Origin: Leptura quadrifasciata
Lineage: Eukaryota > Arthropoda > Insecta > Coleoptera > Cerambycidae
Assembly: GCA_963675555.1 (NCBI GenBank)
Contig: OY776673.1
Span: forward strand, 3,782,001 to 3,846,000
DNA length: 64,000 nt
Direction: 5' to 3'
In this document: one piece after another, positions 10,031 through 22,854 of the stretch
Numbering within the stretch: the stretch's first letter is position 1
How the letters are laid out: every line of letters starts with the position of its first letter
Translations under genes and position numbers: made by a program
Notes under the pieces: generated by a model
The model's input: only the letters and a program-made list of their open reading frames with translations
Database searches by the model: none
Told to the model about the DNA's origin: nothing

Positions 10031-11290
10031 TGTGTTACAGGGAGTTTCTGATAACAGTTCAAGGCAATTTATGTCACCATTTAGCAATTTGTACACAAAT
10101 ACCAAATTAGCGTCTTGTCTACGTTTCGTAGGTTTAGTGATATTTGAGATGGTTCCATAATCAGTCTCACTCCAAATATATCCCAATCTAAAAGCGTAAT
10201 GCCTAAAAAACTTCTTTTGCACCCTCTCCAACATATCGATATCACACTGGTAACATACTACATACTACAGATTCGTATTCAAGACCCGACCTAACAAAGG
10301 ATGAATAAACCAATCTTATGCTATTCAGAGCTGGGTTTTACCTAAGTACAAAATTAAGATTCCGAAAACTTTTGATATGACTTCTAAATGATAGTGTCTT
10401 TTCCACAACAATGTCAAGATCCCTGATTTTTTCGGCCCTATTAAGAGTCGTACCATTAACTTTATACTCATATAGGGTAGTTGATGTATTTCTAGAAAAA
10501 GTGATGCAGTAATATTTGGAAGTTTCAAAGCAAGGGCATTATCCACAGACCACGCATAGAACCTGCAACATATCAGATTCACTATTTTGAGATTATACCT
10601 ATATATTTTTAGATCATCAACGAGAATAAGATACTCAGAATGATTCAAAACCTGGCCAATATCATTAATAAATAAATTAAATTAAATTGGTCCGCAATGT
10701 GACTCCAGATAGGACATCAATTGCATTTGATACATAATTATTAATTTTTTCTCATTGAATCCTATCTGATATGAAGCTATAAATCTAATCTAAAACCCCC
10801 TTACCTACCCCAAGTGCCTGAAGCTTATTTATTAGTAAATTTTGATCGACTTTGTCAAACGCCTTTGAGGAATCAGTATATTATACACTATCAACCTGAG
10901 TACGATTTTCAAAGTCGTTCAAAACATAATTCTGATAGCAAAGAACGTTCGTTGTTGCCGATTTCCCCAATGAGAAACCATGCTGCTCTAGAACAATTAT
11001 ATGCTTCGATGACCAGGCCAAACACCTTGAAATCAACCTATCAAAGAGGTTAGGTATTTCAGATTGAATTGAAACTCCACAGTAATTCTTTACATCCTCC
11101 TTTTCTCCAGATTTATAAATAGGAGTTATGAAACTATTTTGTCAACAATTTGAAAAAGTTTAAGTCATCAAAGATAAGTTAAATAAAAGATGCAATGAGT
11201 AGGTAGCCAGAGTACTAATACAATTTTTCAAAAACAAAGCAGGTAACCTATCGGAGCCGAAAGATAATTTAGATTTTAATTGACATACTT
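10031..11290 (-). pseudogene. Jockey-group reverse transcriptase relic
   Basis: Conserved RT blocks can be followed on the minus strand with many breaks: FITPIYKSGEKEDVKNYCG near 11080-11140, then SKAFDKVDQNLLINKLQALG near 10810-10880, INDI...VLNHSEY and VDDLKIYR near 10590-10650 (YADD replaced by LVDD), and a C-terminal part 10000-10234 with MLERVQKKFFRHYAFRLGY and LVFVYKLLNGDINC. The order palm, catalytic box, connection matches Jockey-type LINE ORF2. Several stops and frameshifts make it inactive. Its 5' side is followed by a SINE at 11313-11540. Confidence 0.75.
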
Positions 11291-11312
11291 TCATAAGCAT
11301 TTTGAACCGATA

Positions 11313-11540
11313 TGTGTTTTTTTTTTATAAATACACCACAGGTAATAACGACCCCCGGAAGGCTCTAGAAGAATCTTGTGTGGGAGGGGGCTACACATTT
11401 AGAGACAAGGGACACACCCAATATCCATGTATAGTGGAAAAATCCCTCTCACATTATTTTCCACTGCCACGACCGGGCATCGAACCCGGAACTTTTGGGT
11501 GAGAGGCAAGTTTGCTCACCTCTCGACCATCAGTCATAGT
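11313..11540 (-). mobile_element. tRNA-derived SINE, family B, copy 1
   Basis: The minus strand begins gactgatggtcgagaggtg, which contains an A-box-like TGGTCGAGAGGTGAGC, and about 45 nt on has a B-box GGTTCGATGCCC equivalent, the internal RNA polymerase III promoter pair of a tRNA gene. A unique ~150-bp body follows and the copy ends gtggtgtatttataaaaaaa with a short A tail. The copy at 37300-37515 is closely similar along its whole length, which establishes it as a dispersed family rather than a tRNA gene. Confidence 0.8.
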
Positions 11541-12550
11541 TAGAATACTATATATAATTTTAACTCTCTAGAAAAAAAGCTGACATTCACAAGGTAAATC
11601 TATTGAATCTTTCTAATCACCACGCTCGATCGATTAGGTTCTGTTCAAAGAATTGTGGATGTAAATAAACTAAAATCTCACATTACAGACCTAGATGAAT
11701 TTTAAATGTATTTCAATAGACCATATATCTAGTTAATTTTTGTTCAACTTACCTGAATTAATCACCCCTGTCCGAAACATCAGGTGCTGACCTTTCTGTG
11801 CGGAATACCGATCCAGCAACAGGCACAATTTTTCTATTTAACCCAGACTCGTTAATAAAGTAGATCAATCGCGTACCGTCGTGCGGTCCGCCCCAGGATG
11901 CGATCGCCTATTATGCACTTAATGCAGCGATATACATTCGTACAAAGAGAAATATTAATTGCTCACTGTAATCAATGGCCATATTCATAAAGTACGTGAA
12001 AAAATGCAATAAATTATTAATAAAGCCAGCGATAAAAATGGCATTAGCAATATATATATATCTTCCTCGAAGCCACGGCCATTATTGTAATGGCTCGGCA
12101 AGGCCACTGAGACTACATATAGCGACCGGTCACATGCCACAACGTCCGCTGCAAAACCAAAACAAGTCCAGCGGGGTCTCCGTTCATGGGTGTAGATGGA
12201 AGGGGATAAAATAGTAATTATTTAATTAACAACTCGGAAAGCTTGGAGTTCAACGCACCGAAAACATGTAAACTTGGCTAAACCAACGTTTGTGTTAATG
12301 TATGTACTATTGCGAGAAAGAAGTCATCTTCGGTAAATGAGAATTTTTTTGAATTAAGGTATTTTTTTCTGTAGTCCCATGTAAAAAAAAATAAATCCAG
12401 AATGATATGCATAGTGCCAAGTAAATGAGGGACGTAATTTACGATAAACACCAAAACAAAAAAAAAAGGGGAAATAGGGACATTGAAAGCACAGATAGAT
12501 AATTTTTAAACTACATTATATACGAAATTTATCAGTAGCTAGTCTTTTCC
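11541..12550. other. No recognisable gene
   Basis: No conserved reading frame or repeat boundary was seen. The segment 11760-12200 has somewhat higher GC content and short open frames (11975-12214) without family signatures. Confidence 0.3.
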
Positions 12551-12559
12551 TTTTGACTT

Positions 12560-13050
12560 CGAGCGGTGCCAGCTAATATGCGGTAGTCGATGGAGGGGTT
12601 GTTGAGTCTATTTGTGTGATTTGTTGTGGATGCTTTTCATGGAGGCCCGTTTCCGTTTTGGGCGGAGCAGATCGTGACGTCACACGCACTGGATGGGCAA
12701 AGGACATCATTGGCGTTGCTGGTGGTCGGGTTTGATCTCTCCTTGGTTACTGAGTAGTTGATCTGGGGACCTGATTCCTCGCTGCATCGGGAAGTCTTCT
12801 CGTTTCTTTGGCCATTGACTGGATGATGACTGCGCCCGCGTCTGCATCTGGTAGGGTAAAGATGCCTGGCGTCGATGATGGGCATCGTGGCGGTGCGTCA
12901 ACGTCGGAGAAGTCGATACCTGACTGATGTGGGGCGCTGACCTTGCTTCCTAATGACGAGACGGATGGACGGCCCTGGATTGGGCATACGACTTGGGCCT
13001 GGTGAGAAGGGAGAGCTGTCCTGAACTCGTCGTAGTGGGCTTCGAAATTT
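12560..13050 (-). pseudogene. Possible LINE ORF1-like proline/serine-rich relic
   Basis: The minus strand carries overlapping open stretches (12637-12885 and neighbours) rich in serine, proline, arginine and glutamine, in a segment distinctly more GC-rich than its surroundings. Such a composition is common in the N-terminal half of Jockey-type ORF1 (gag-like RNA-binding) proteins, and a Jockey RT relic of the same strand lies at 13780-15300. No zinc-knuckle CCHC motif is visible, so the assignment rests on composition and context only. Confidence 0.25.
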
Positions 13051-13779
13051 CATGCGTCTGTGGTTCGAATTCTCTTCGAGACGGACTATATGTCGCCAGG
13101 AGACAAGCCATTTGTTTTGGTTCGGTTTGCTAAATGAAATGTATTGTATCGTTGGGAGACCAACGATTTGTTATACATATGCACAGGTGCTGCTACACGC
13201 TGCGACGTCGTGGATAGGTAGCCGAAATAAAAGATAATATTTCAGGTTATTCACTATTGTAGAAAGTGTTTTGGTACTCCATGAACTGATGTTTGTTAGT
13301 AGAGCGCGATCAGTGATCTGATATTATGTTTCTTACTTGAAGAGAACCTCTGAACTGATGACCAGGTCTATGAAGTTTGTGCCGATGCATGGGTCTATCT
13401 ATCATCTTTTGATGCTTACCCTGGGTTGGCATAATATGTCTTAGAATGGCGTTGCTCCATGGCTAGGAGTATATTGGGTTGTAGTTAATGTTTCTGCTGT
13501 TTATTGGTTGTGTTGTGAATGTTTATATTTATATTAGTAATGGAATGGGTTAGTATATGAGTATTGGATGGTGCGTGCACCGTGTATGGCTCATTTTTTT
13601 GTGGTGTTGTTTGGCTCTTTTGGTTTTCCAAGGACACGTAGTGTATTTAAATATAACAGGACTTTTTGCTGTTTTTTAAGTTTTTATACGTTTTTTTTTG
13701 TTTTTTGTTTTTTCTGTTTTATATCATTTTTTTTATTTTTATTATTTTTTCGAACTTCATTGACAATATTTTGTATTTT

Positions 13780-15300
13780 AGGGGGTGTAGATGTAATTGA
13801 GGGAGGGGTGCGTGGTAGCGTAGAGGAATTTGGTAGCGAGGGGATTAGCAAAGAGGGAATTTGTAGATTGGACAAGGGATTGTGCAAGGTTAGGAAGAAG
13901 TCTTTTTAATATAAAGCCGTCAAGCGTCGGTATACCTATTTTGTCATGTATTAGTTTGGCTGGGAAAGTACAGGAAAGTTTGGTTACGATTCTTAACATT
14001 TTATTTTTGATTCGTTGAAGGTGGATTTGGTGTGTTTCGGAAGTGAGGGGATACCAGATGGGAGAGGCGTAAGTGAGGATGGAACGAATGTAGGACTTGT
14101 ATATAAGGGTGGCGGTATTTATGGGGCGCTTTTAAGAATGGGATATAGGGAGGAACACCGGTCCTACCGCCTACCTCGCACTACTTGCACATGATTTTCA
14201 AACAGCAGCTTTTACTCTAATTCGTCTCCTAGATAATTAATTTCATTTTTCCAAGAAAAAGTTTGATTCTTAATTTTTAAGATGGTATTATTATTCAATC
14301 TTTTTGAAAAACATATGGTTACTGTTTTATTTAATTTAGTGAGGAGGCCCCAATCCTCAGAATTGAACTGTTACGTCTGTCTGTCGTTGTATTATGTCCG
14401 TAGTACTTGTAGGTTTTTCGATGTTGTTAGTATTGCGGTGTTATCCGCATACAAACATAGGGTTGTCCGATGGTCCATCGGGGGTGGTATGTCGTTCGTG
14501 TAAAGTTGAAAAGTATAGGTCCGAGGGATGATCCCTGGGGGGATTCCAGCTAGGATAGGGGTGAGTAGTCAGCATGCCTGATTGATTATAAGTCGGAATT
14601 TTGGTTAGATGTATAAGACTGTATCATTTTAATGATACGAGTTGAGAAGCCCGCGACAAGGAGCTTGTATAATAGTCCAGGATGCCAGACTTTGTCGTAG
14701 GCTTTTTCGTGGTCTAAGGCGACAAATCCTGTTAGTAGACTTCGATTGAAGTTGGTGGTGACGATTTCGCAGACTCGGAAAAGCTGCTGGGTTGTGGAGT
14801 GACTGGCGCGGAAGTCAAAATGAAAATTATTAAGAAGCCCTGTTGTTTCAACATGTTCCTGGACTGTACTTAGGAGAAGGATATCAAGGATTTTGCGAGA
14901 GAGGGGATGAGACTGATTGGTCTGTAGCTGGAGGGGGGGTTTTTAGGTTTGGAAGGTTTTGGGATGTTGACTATTTTTGCGGTCCGCCATTCTATGGGAT
15001 AGTATGTGGATTGCAAATAGGAGTTGAACAGTTCGGTTAGGAATAGGTATGCGGAAGGGAGAGGATGTTGTCCCGTCTAAGAGCTTTCCTAGGTTCTAAA
15101 GAGTTTATGGCTCTTCTAACCTCCCAGGTAGCAATAAACATTGGTTCCGCGCCAGAGGGAAGTGCGGTAGTGTCAAGTTGACGGACATATGTAAGGATCC
15201 GGTCTTATGTGGGTTGGGGGATGGGATTGGGAGAGGGAGTCAGCCTTTTCCTGATCCGTCGTCGCCAAGCGAACTTGGATTTGTAGAGGAGGTATTTGGT
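13780..15300 (-). pseudogene. Jockey-clade reverse transcriptase relic
   Basis: In minus-strand order the readable RT blocks are MADRKNSQHPKT (about 14960-15000), FRASHSTTQQLFRVCEIV (about 14760-14815), VALDHEKAYDKVWHPGLLYK (about 14670-14735, the first catalytic aspartate region), a GIPPG.SLGP-like loop near 14530, and LYADNTAIL near 14430-14455, where YADD has become YADN. The C-terminal thumb and tail can be traced to about 13780 in changing frames. A T-rich stretch at 13680-13760 (A-rich on the minus strand) may be the decayed 3' tail. Base composition is GC-richer than adjacent DNA. Many frameshifts show it is an old copy. Confidence 0.75.
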
Positions 15301-15877
15301 TAGACTGAACGGTGAGCTCACAGCCTCAGCGCTCGTCGCCGGGCCCCTCTAGGTCGTGATTTTGTGCTTGATTCGTGGCTTTATTAATTAAATGTGTTAA
15401 AACTGTAAATCATATCAAAATATATGATATCTCAAAAGAAAGGTCTTCTTGAATTCTATTAAACAGTATATTCGTCTGGAGATACATTCATGTGGCTTTC
15501 CTGTTATTTGAGGAATAACAAGAACATTTTGGAAAAAAATAAAATTTCATCTGTGTTTTTGCCTGATTTCTTGGTTACAGATGATATGGATTTTGAAAGT
15601 GGATCTTAAATTTAAAATGATTAATAAGCAAGCCAGCATCATGGGGACTGATATAATTGTGATAAGACGTATGGTCTACTTAATTAATGTTATAAAATTA
15701 GAGTAGACAACTGAATTATTTATTATTTGGACAAGACATTTATGATACTCCTAAAAAAGGATGATTTATTTCTGTTATTAGTATAACAATTTTAATGGTA
15801 TTTCTCTTAATATTCTAAATATGTATTAAGTTTATAATTCTTATATTTTTTAAACACATATCTACATTTAACAATTT
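15301..15877. other. No recognisable gene
   Basis: AT-rich sequence without conserved frames or clear repeat ends. Confidence 0.3.
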
Positions 15878-16165
15878 TTTTTTTATACATTTATTTAACG
15901 TCGGCCTATTTCCGCTACTGAGGCCTAACACCGACACCTGTAGACGGATTTTTTGCCGAACCTCTTCCCTTAAGAAGAGTAGGGATCTTTTACTTGCCTA
16001 ACATTTAATAGACAAGGGACCGACGGCTTTACATCCCCTCCGAAGGATGGTATATCTCCTATACAACCCTCGCCTAAAGTTGTATAGCTTCCGTATTTAA
16101 TAATTAATGTTTAGTAAAAACTGAAGCCAGCCTTGGTATTCATTCTCCGTTCCCTCCGACTTGGT
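15878..16165 (-). mobile_element. 3' end of a polyadenylated retroelement (LINE or SINE)
   Basis: On the minus strand a GC-richer ~280-bp body ends ttaaataaatgtataaaaaa with a run of A, and AATAAA-like spacing suits a retrotransposed RNA 3' end. The body (tttaggcgagggttgtatag, ggaggggatgtaaagccgtc) differs sharply in composition from the AT-rich flanks. No coding frame or tRNA-like promoter was seen, so I cannot separate a LINE 3' UTR from a SINE tail. Confidence 0.5.
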
Positions 16166-16980
16166 GGAGCACAGCATCTTTGAAGGTTTTTTACATGATT
16201 GTCTGAGCTACTAAAGCTATATTGAAGAGCTATAACTAATTTCTTCAACAGTTACATGTTTTTTGCAACATACAACGATCTTTTTCTAAATATAAATTTT
16301 AACTATAATTATTTTTTGAAAACAGGAAGCGATGGACCAATATACTATGCAATTTTTTCGTAGATAGGAAATATAATTCCTACACATAATTATAGTTAAT
16401 TAATGATTTATTAAGGTTTTAATATATTTCCCGAGTTACAAATCAGCAGGAGTATCGTGATTACGTTTATTGTATAATAAAACAAAACACGTCTTCGGTA
16501 TAACGACCATACTTAACAATCATAATGATTAAAAATTATAGTATCATTCTGTTTTAATCGTATAGATCTCTCTGTGGTATACGTTCATCTCCACGTGAGA
16601 CCAGAACGTTAATTTTCTATGTTGAAGAGAGAGATTTAAACGTAATTAGGGATAAATTATGTGATACTAATTCCTTGTAAGCACGTTGACACTGCGTTCA
16701 TCAACAATGTACCGTAAAAATATTGTCTGAACATTTTTCCACTGCATTCCTCTTGTATAGAGGCGCACCCCAAGTGTCAAGTGCTTTTTTATTCCGTTGA
16801 TGGATTCTGGTGAATTCAGATTGAAGGAAGAAAATCCAGTTTAGGAATGAAGTAATTGAAAATGACTTTATAATCGCGGAAAAGTTGTGTAATGAACATT
16901 TTTTAGGCAGTATTAATGGAATTATTGAAAGTATTCCTAAACAAATGGGTATAAGTTACATACTTTAGAAATGAATAATA
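16166..16980. other. No recognisable gene
   Basis: Nothing beyond AT-rich sequence; a small inverted pairing (agatctctct at 16564, agagagagat at 16625) could form a hairpin. Confidence 0.3.
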
Positions 16981-16984
16981 AATT

Positions 16985-18180
16985 AACAGAATTTAAACCT
17001 ATCGAATAGTAAATTAAGTGTTGATGACATATCCACAAGAATTATAAAAACTGCTATTGAGGTAATTGATAATAGATTTTTAGATATTAATACTTCTCTA
17101 CAGAAAGGAATTTGTAACTAGAAAATATCGGTAGTGACACACCCATTCCAAAAATCACCAATACAATAGTATGTGAAGAATTTAGACATACTACCAATAT
17201 ATGAAAAAAACTTAACAATTGGTAGTAAAAGAACAATTGACTATGCACTGTACGGATAATAACATTTTAAATAGAGAATCAATGTGGATTCCATTCTTGT
17301 GAAACGGCACTTCAATTCATTTTATCGGATTGGGTTAAGACAGTGAGTAAAAATCAAGTTACAGTTGCAGTTTTCTTAGACTTTAAACGTTCATTTGAGA
17401 CGGCGAATCGAGAATTATTAGAATGAAAGTTGGAAAAAAAATGGGCATTGGGGACTGTATTTAAATAGATTGAATCTTACCTAACTGCAAGAAAACAAAG
17501 ATATATGTAAATAGTGCATCTAACGTAACAGACAATGACTTTGGAGTACCACAAGGATCAGTGCTAGCACCTTTATTATTTGTGCTGTTTATAAGTAATT
17601 GTAAAATCAATAAAACATTGTAAGGTACATTTATTTTCAGATGACACATAAATAAAAGATGTGTTTCTTTAGTTGTGTGATAATAGCTTGAAAGTAAACA
17701 CCGATAAATGCAAATATATGATTCTCGACAAAAAACATATACTAAATCGTCAACAATTTGGACAAAGTATTGTATTAGATAATAAAAAGTCAGAAAAAGT
17801 CTGAGAAATTAAATACCTTGGGTTTATAATAGATGAATTCTTGACCTTGAAATATAATACTGACTATGTTATAAAAAAGGTTGCAAAAAGGTTTATTTTT
17901 TACGTATAATTTCAAATCATTTATCAATCTTTTCAAGAATATTATTATATAAATCAATAATAGCTCCAATATTGAATATTAACTTTGCAGCCATATTTAA
18001 ATAACAATATTATACAAAAGTTACAAAAAATGCAAATCAAAGCTATACGGACAATGTTAAAATGTAACAAATATGCCCCCATAGACACAATGTTAAAAGC
18101 TTAAAAAATTTTAAATATTAGAAAACGTATAGTTTTAAAATCATTACAATTTATATTTAAAATAAAACTTGGTATGGCTC
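16985..18180 (+). pseudogene. Non-LTR reverse transcriptase relic
   Basis: Plus-strand blocks with several stops: CETALQFILSDWVKTVSKNQ and VTVAVFLDFKRSFETANREL (17300-17420, first catalytic aspartate in FLDF), FGVPQGSVLAPLLFVLF (17541-17590), HLFSDDT (about 17630, YADD degenerated to FSDD), GFIIDEFLTLKYNTDYVI (about 17820-17870), and a C-terminal IRTMLKCNKYAPIDTML up to FKIKLGMAP near 18185. The order is that of CR1/Jockey-group ORF2. The sequence after 18190 changes character, so the copy is truncated at both ends. Confidence 0.75.
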
Positions 18181-18189
18181 CTGAACACG

Positions 18190-19332
18190 AATTAGAACCT
18201 CGAGTTGGGGAAACAAAAAGTTTGTCAGTCGGAGAGCATGCGAGACCTCCGAGGGTGTTTGTGCACTTATTTTTGAATAAAAGAGAGTTTCAGAGAAGTA
18301 AATATTTTTGGTCTCATGGTCAGTGCTTCACCCTGTATGAGTCGTCGGAGCACTTGACTTTTGCTTAAAAGTCAGAAGAATTCACTTTAGATAGGTGGGC
18401 AAGGCCATTTTGTATCATCCTGTATAATATCGTTCAGAAAAAATACACTTGTTTTAAAACGAAAACTAAACATTTTTATTTAATTCACTTCATATGTTCA
18501 TAACTAAAAATATATTCTAAAAAGAGTAACTTTTCAACAGCGAAGTTGCGTCGAAGTTAGAAAAAAATTAACTCGATTTATTTTTCGGAGATTAAAAAAA
18601 TTCACTTTTTCCGCGAAGATTAAACGGTTAAAGAACGCGGAACTGAATTGACTTGCTCGAGCCTCGTCGTGCCCGAGCTTATATATTGTCGCTGAATTTC
18701 GTTAATCGTGCCCCATCGAATCAGGCACGAATGTTATTTTGTTGTCTGGATTAGTCCCCGTACTGTGTGCGGGCTTGGTCTAAAACTGGTTACTCGCCCC
18801 AGCCAGTCAGTGCGTGCGCGTAACTGCGCAATTATGGAAATCTTTTGAAATTCTAATTGGAAATTATATCGTCGAATAGAGTCTAAAATTTGAAACGTTT
18901 TGGTTTTTTGATGACCGCTGCATCATTTTTATTGTGGGAGTTATCTGAAGAATTGTGGGAACTTATTATTTTGGTTTTTACCAAGCACCCGTACTAGTTA
19001 ATCCCCAGGCCAGAACTTATTCTCGGCTGTGCTAAGTGCTATTGTTGGCGCGCTCGGGACGAATGTAGATCTTGGTAGATCTTTTATACCTTATTTATCT
19101 CGGTGAATGTTTGGGAAGCAGAAGTAGATATTGATATGTGGCTATGTGACGACGTGTAGAAAGATAAATAAGTGTTTGTTATTTACGACGCAATTTCGGA
19201 TAAAGTTTAGATCGCGAGACTGAATGCATGTAAAATTTTTATTTAAACGAATTAAAATTTGATATTTGGGGTATGTGGAGAGTATGACGAGTGGTTTGAA
19301 AATATACAGGGGCAATATAAATATATTGTTTT
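18190..19332. other. Non-coding, possibly LTR-like segment
   Basis: The open frame at 18174-18368 leaves the RT family after its first residues. A GC-richer part at 18650-18830 includes a TATA-box-like tatatattg (18682) and could belong to an LTR or another promoter-bearing repeat, but no repeat ends, primer site or coding frame support this. Confidence 0.25.
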
Positions 19333-19827
19333 AATATTCCGCCCTCTAAAAGCACATTTGAACTATGCTAAGCCCAGTCAAGCTATTGTCTGAAGCTATC
19401 TATTTATTTTTCGATTGCAACAGACACTGGACCGCTAGATGGCGCCTGCTGACTATTTTACATGTCGCTATCCCAAAGATACCGAAATGTACTAAATAGT
19501 CAAGTGATCCTCGTGTCGGTCGTCACATGCCTACCTTGCACTGACGAGAACCAACAGCTCGAAACTGCAGTCTGCAGGTGTGGTGTGTGACGACTGGCAC
19601 GAGAGATCAGTCTTTCGGCTGGTGTTTGTTGCAATCGAAGCATTAGCGTTTTGATGGTAACATGCAATTATTACACTTAACGCGCCAGGCTTGTAACTTG
19701 TAATTCAGCGCTCGGCGGGGCACGTAGCCCGGAGAGTAGTTGTTGGTTGCAGTCTTGTTACGTTCCTTATAGTAAAATAAGGCTTTTATAGAGGAATTTG
19801 CGACTAAAAATAATATGTTTTAATATT
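19333..19827 (+). repeat. ~500-bp interspersed repeat, fullest copy
   Basis: The unit begins aatattccgccctctaaaag and ends gactaaaaataatatgtttt plus aatatt. It contains ccgctagatggcgcc (19432-19446), ggctggtgtttgttgcaatc, a GC-rich cagcgctcggcgggg block and the ccttatagtaaaataagg hairpin. A second full unit is at 51226-51593, a terminal fragment at 1-85, and an inverted pair at 50698-51255. In the palindrome the end of one unit is joined directly to the start of another, so units can be tandem. No coding capacity. Solo LTR and satellite-like monomer are both possible. Confidence 0.75.
19432..19446 (+). promoter_or_regulatory. CTCF-like motif inside the repeat
   Basis: ccgctagatggcgcc closely resembles the core of the conserved CTCF binding motif (CC.CTAG(A/G)(G/T)GGCGC). 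The identical 15-mer lies at 51308-51322 in the other full copy of the repeat. Binding is not shown; the call rests on motif similarity. Confidence 0.4.
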
Positions 19828-22800
19828 TTTAAAGTTGAAAATTTTGGAACTTTTGCTGTAGAATGTGCAGATTGAATGTTTTGAAGGTTTCGGCGGTATT
19901 TTAGGCATCTTTAGCAACTATCGAGTGGGGCTGAATTTTTTCGGATTTTTATAAGAAAAATTGTGATCTTTGGTTAATTCGAAATACAAGTACTCTTTTT
20001 TATGGTGTTTGACACTGCGGGCGGAAAGTTCGAGTATCTTGACAGATTCTGGAATTTTTTCGAGTTAATTTTTTGCCGATACGTAGTATACTCTACAACA
20101 CTTAATTTACTTCCCTTTGGTACTAGATGTAAACTTCTATTTACTTCCTTCTGGTAAATTTTTTGGTTACGTCTTATCTTATTTCTCTTCTCCTGTTATA
20201 AGGAATAATTTGAAACTTCTATTTCATTTCTTTCTTCTGATGTTTTTCTTGTTATGTTTTCTTATTAAAATTAGGTGCTCTTAGTAAGCTGAATAATTTG
20301 TAACTGAACTTCTAGAAAATTATTTTTGTATTTATACTAAATTCACAAACAAATGATTGTTTCTTGTATTTATTAACAACTAAATTTATAATATTTTAAG
20401 TTGAGTAACTTCCATAATTTCTAACTTTGATCTAAATCGTTAATATCTTTATTTTAATTTAGTTCTCCATTGTCTAACTTTTGACATGTTTAAATTTCTA
20501 TATGTTTCCAAAAGATATTTTATGTCAAATTTGACAATTTAAGATGTGCTTTCTCTAATTTTGCCTAAACGGCTTCTTTTCAACACAATCTATAGTGGAT
20601 ACATGCATTGGACCTTCTCTAGTGTGTACAATATGAACTATTCTTAAATAACGATTTTTTAACTGAAATATTTCAAGTTGCTGAAACTTCGGGAACTTTC
20701 GGTTGAATCCATTTATAATTCCAAAGCAAAACAGATCTTGTTTGCGATATAATCTTCCAGCAGTACATTCTATTCAGTGGAATATTTTCTTTTTAATAGC
20801 CATTGCCAAACAATATTACATAATCTCCACGTGGAATAAATACTTGTTCCCTTATACCTACCTCTTTTATTATCAATAGTTCAGTTATGGTTTCTTGATC
20901 TTTAATACTGTCATGGATCAGTCCTATGTAGGATCATTCAATAGCACTATTTGTTGACTTATTAAATTTAATTTACAAATTTCTTATTTGCCAATACCTG
21001 TCAAATAGTTCCTTTCAGTAATTATAGGACTTAAACCTCTTGAACTGATTTCTCAAGAATAAAATTTAGATACCGAGTGTTATATTTTAATATGCGGTTT
21101 TGAGAAAAGCTTTATTTAAAATTTTCAGTAATTCTCATGCTGAATGTGTGAATACCTCAATCTGGCTTAACTAACTATATGTAGATAATTGCAATTGTTA
21201 ATCTCATTACCGATCGTCCTCAACTCTAAATCATTCAGACAATGTACCTTAAAATTACATTGACTACTTACTTTGAATATGTCTTACACTTAGTGTATAA
21301 GATCCGTGGATCACCACCTCTGGTATATCCTGTTATTATACAGCTTTCTGACTCGGCAAATAAAAACCTATTAAAAATTTCACCAACCCAATTTAACGTG
21401 TCATCTTAAGAACGGTAGGCTCGTTGACAGTTCCTTAAATGCTTTTAACAAATACATTTTCGGACATAACTGTAACACATTTAAACAATATCAAATTATA
21501 TAATTTAAATTGCTTACAAGATTAGATTAGGATTTAGAAAGTATACATAATTGCTTAATTTTGTTCGTTCCTCACAAAGGAAAACACTATAATTTGTCAT
21601 CACCTACTCTGTAAATTAATCTGAGGACTTTTACTTTAGGAACCATTAAAAGATCGACTTAGTCTTAAAGAACAACAGAAAAGTCGTGTTATATAAAGAA
21701 GTAACGTTACTCAATTCAATTAATGCGTAATTTGAGTAGTCATTAAATATATTGTGTTCTTATTCGATATGTGCTAATTACTCGAGGGCGGGCGTTCACA
21801 TTCCATTCCGTTCACAAATCGTAAATACGCTGTTACTATTTTTTCCCCTCGATCAACTTTTTAATTTTGTTGTATCTTAGAACTTGCCCAGATTGCGTAC
21901 AATTTTATGATGGATTTTTTTTAGAAGAATGTTTATAAAAACAAAATATTTAGCTTTTCAGCTTTGACAGCTCTTGCTTCAGTAACCCTAAATAAATGCG
22001 AATAGAATTGATTTCAACAAATTACAGAAGTTCACACTGTGGAATTTATTGTGTAATCAATTGTTGTGGATGTGGATCAAGTGTGTTCTTGAAGTTTGAA
22101 CACCCCATCAATTTGTGTTTGTCTTTTTTTTATAAGTTTAGGGCTACTCATCACATTTTTCTCATAAAAGTCAGAACCTATTGATACTTGTTGGAGGTTC
22201 AGTTTCAGAATTTGTGCAACGCGCTGAGAATCTCCAAAAAGAGAGAGAGCTTCCGGCTGGAAACTTGGGGTTGATTTTTCGTTATTAATGATTTAATTTT
22301 TAACATGGGTGTGAAAAAAATTCTATCAAATAATCCAATATCTTCTAGAAGTCTGTTTTTTTAATTGATTGTTAATAAACAATAGAAAACCATCTTTTAT
22401 ATACCACAGGAAATAAAGGCTCTTGTAGCATAGAAATGGCACGCGAAATCGGGGGCCGTATGGTTGAATCACAATCAATTTGTTAATAACTTTATGACAT
22501 TTTTTAACGTTTATTTCTCAGAGATACGGCATACAGTTCTACGGCAATATGCGGGTGCGCAATTATTCATGATTTATACTATCAATATCAAAAAAGAACC
22601 AAATGAAGTATTGGTTTTAAATTGTTGAAAACAATTATCAAAATTAGCATTCATTTTTTCATTATAAACAAATAAAATATCTCTTCGGCGATGTATGGTA
22701 TTGAAATGCTGACAAAGCATCTGATAGCTGACATTTTTTCACGAATAAAAAAAAAGTCTTTCCAACCAATAGAAGCTAAGATAGATTTTTTAAATCTCTG

Positions 22801-22850
22801 TGGCGTTGTTTATTAATATGAAGGCTAATACTGTGGATTTTGGTCTATAG
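19828..22850. other. No recognisable gene over 3 kb
   Basis: AT-rich DNA with scattered short frames (for example 21996-22184) that show no family signature. No repeat boundaries were identified by eye. Confidence 0.3.
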
Positions 22851-22854
22851 ATGG

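Noticed and set aside
12637..12901. Two overlapping minus-strand frames as separate genes
   Set aside because: Shifted frames of the same GC-rich segment; at most a decayed ORF1.
13568..13909. 113-codon frame rich in F, L and C
   Set aside because: Translation of a T-rich tract and of the strand opposite a Jockey RT relic.
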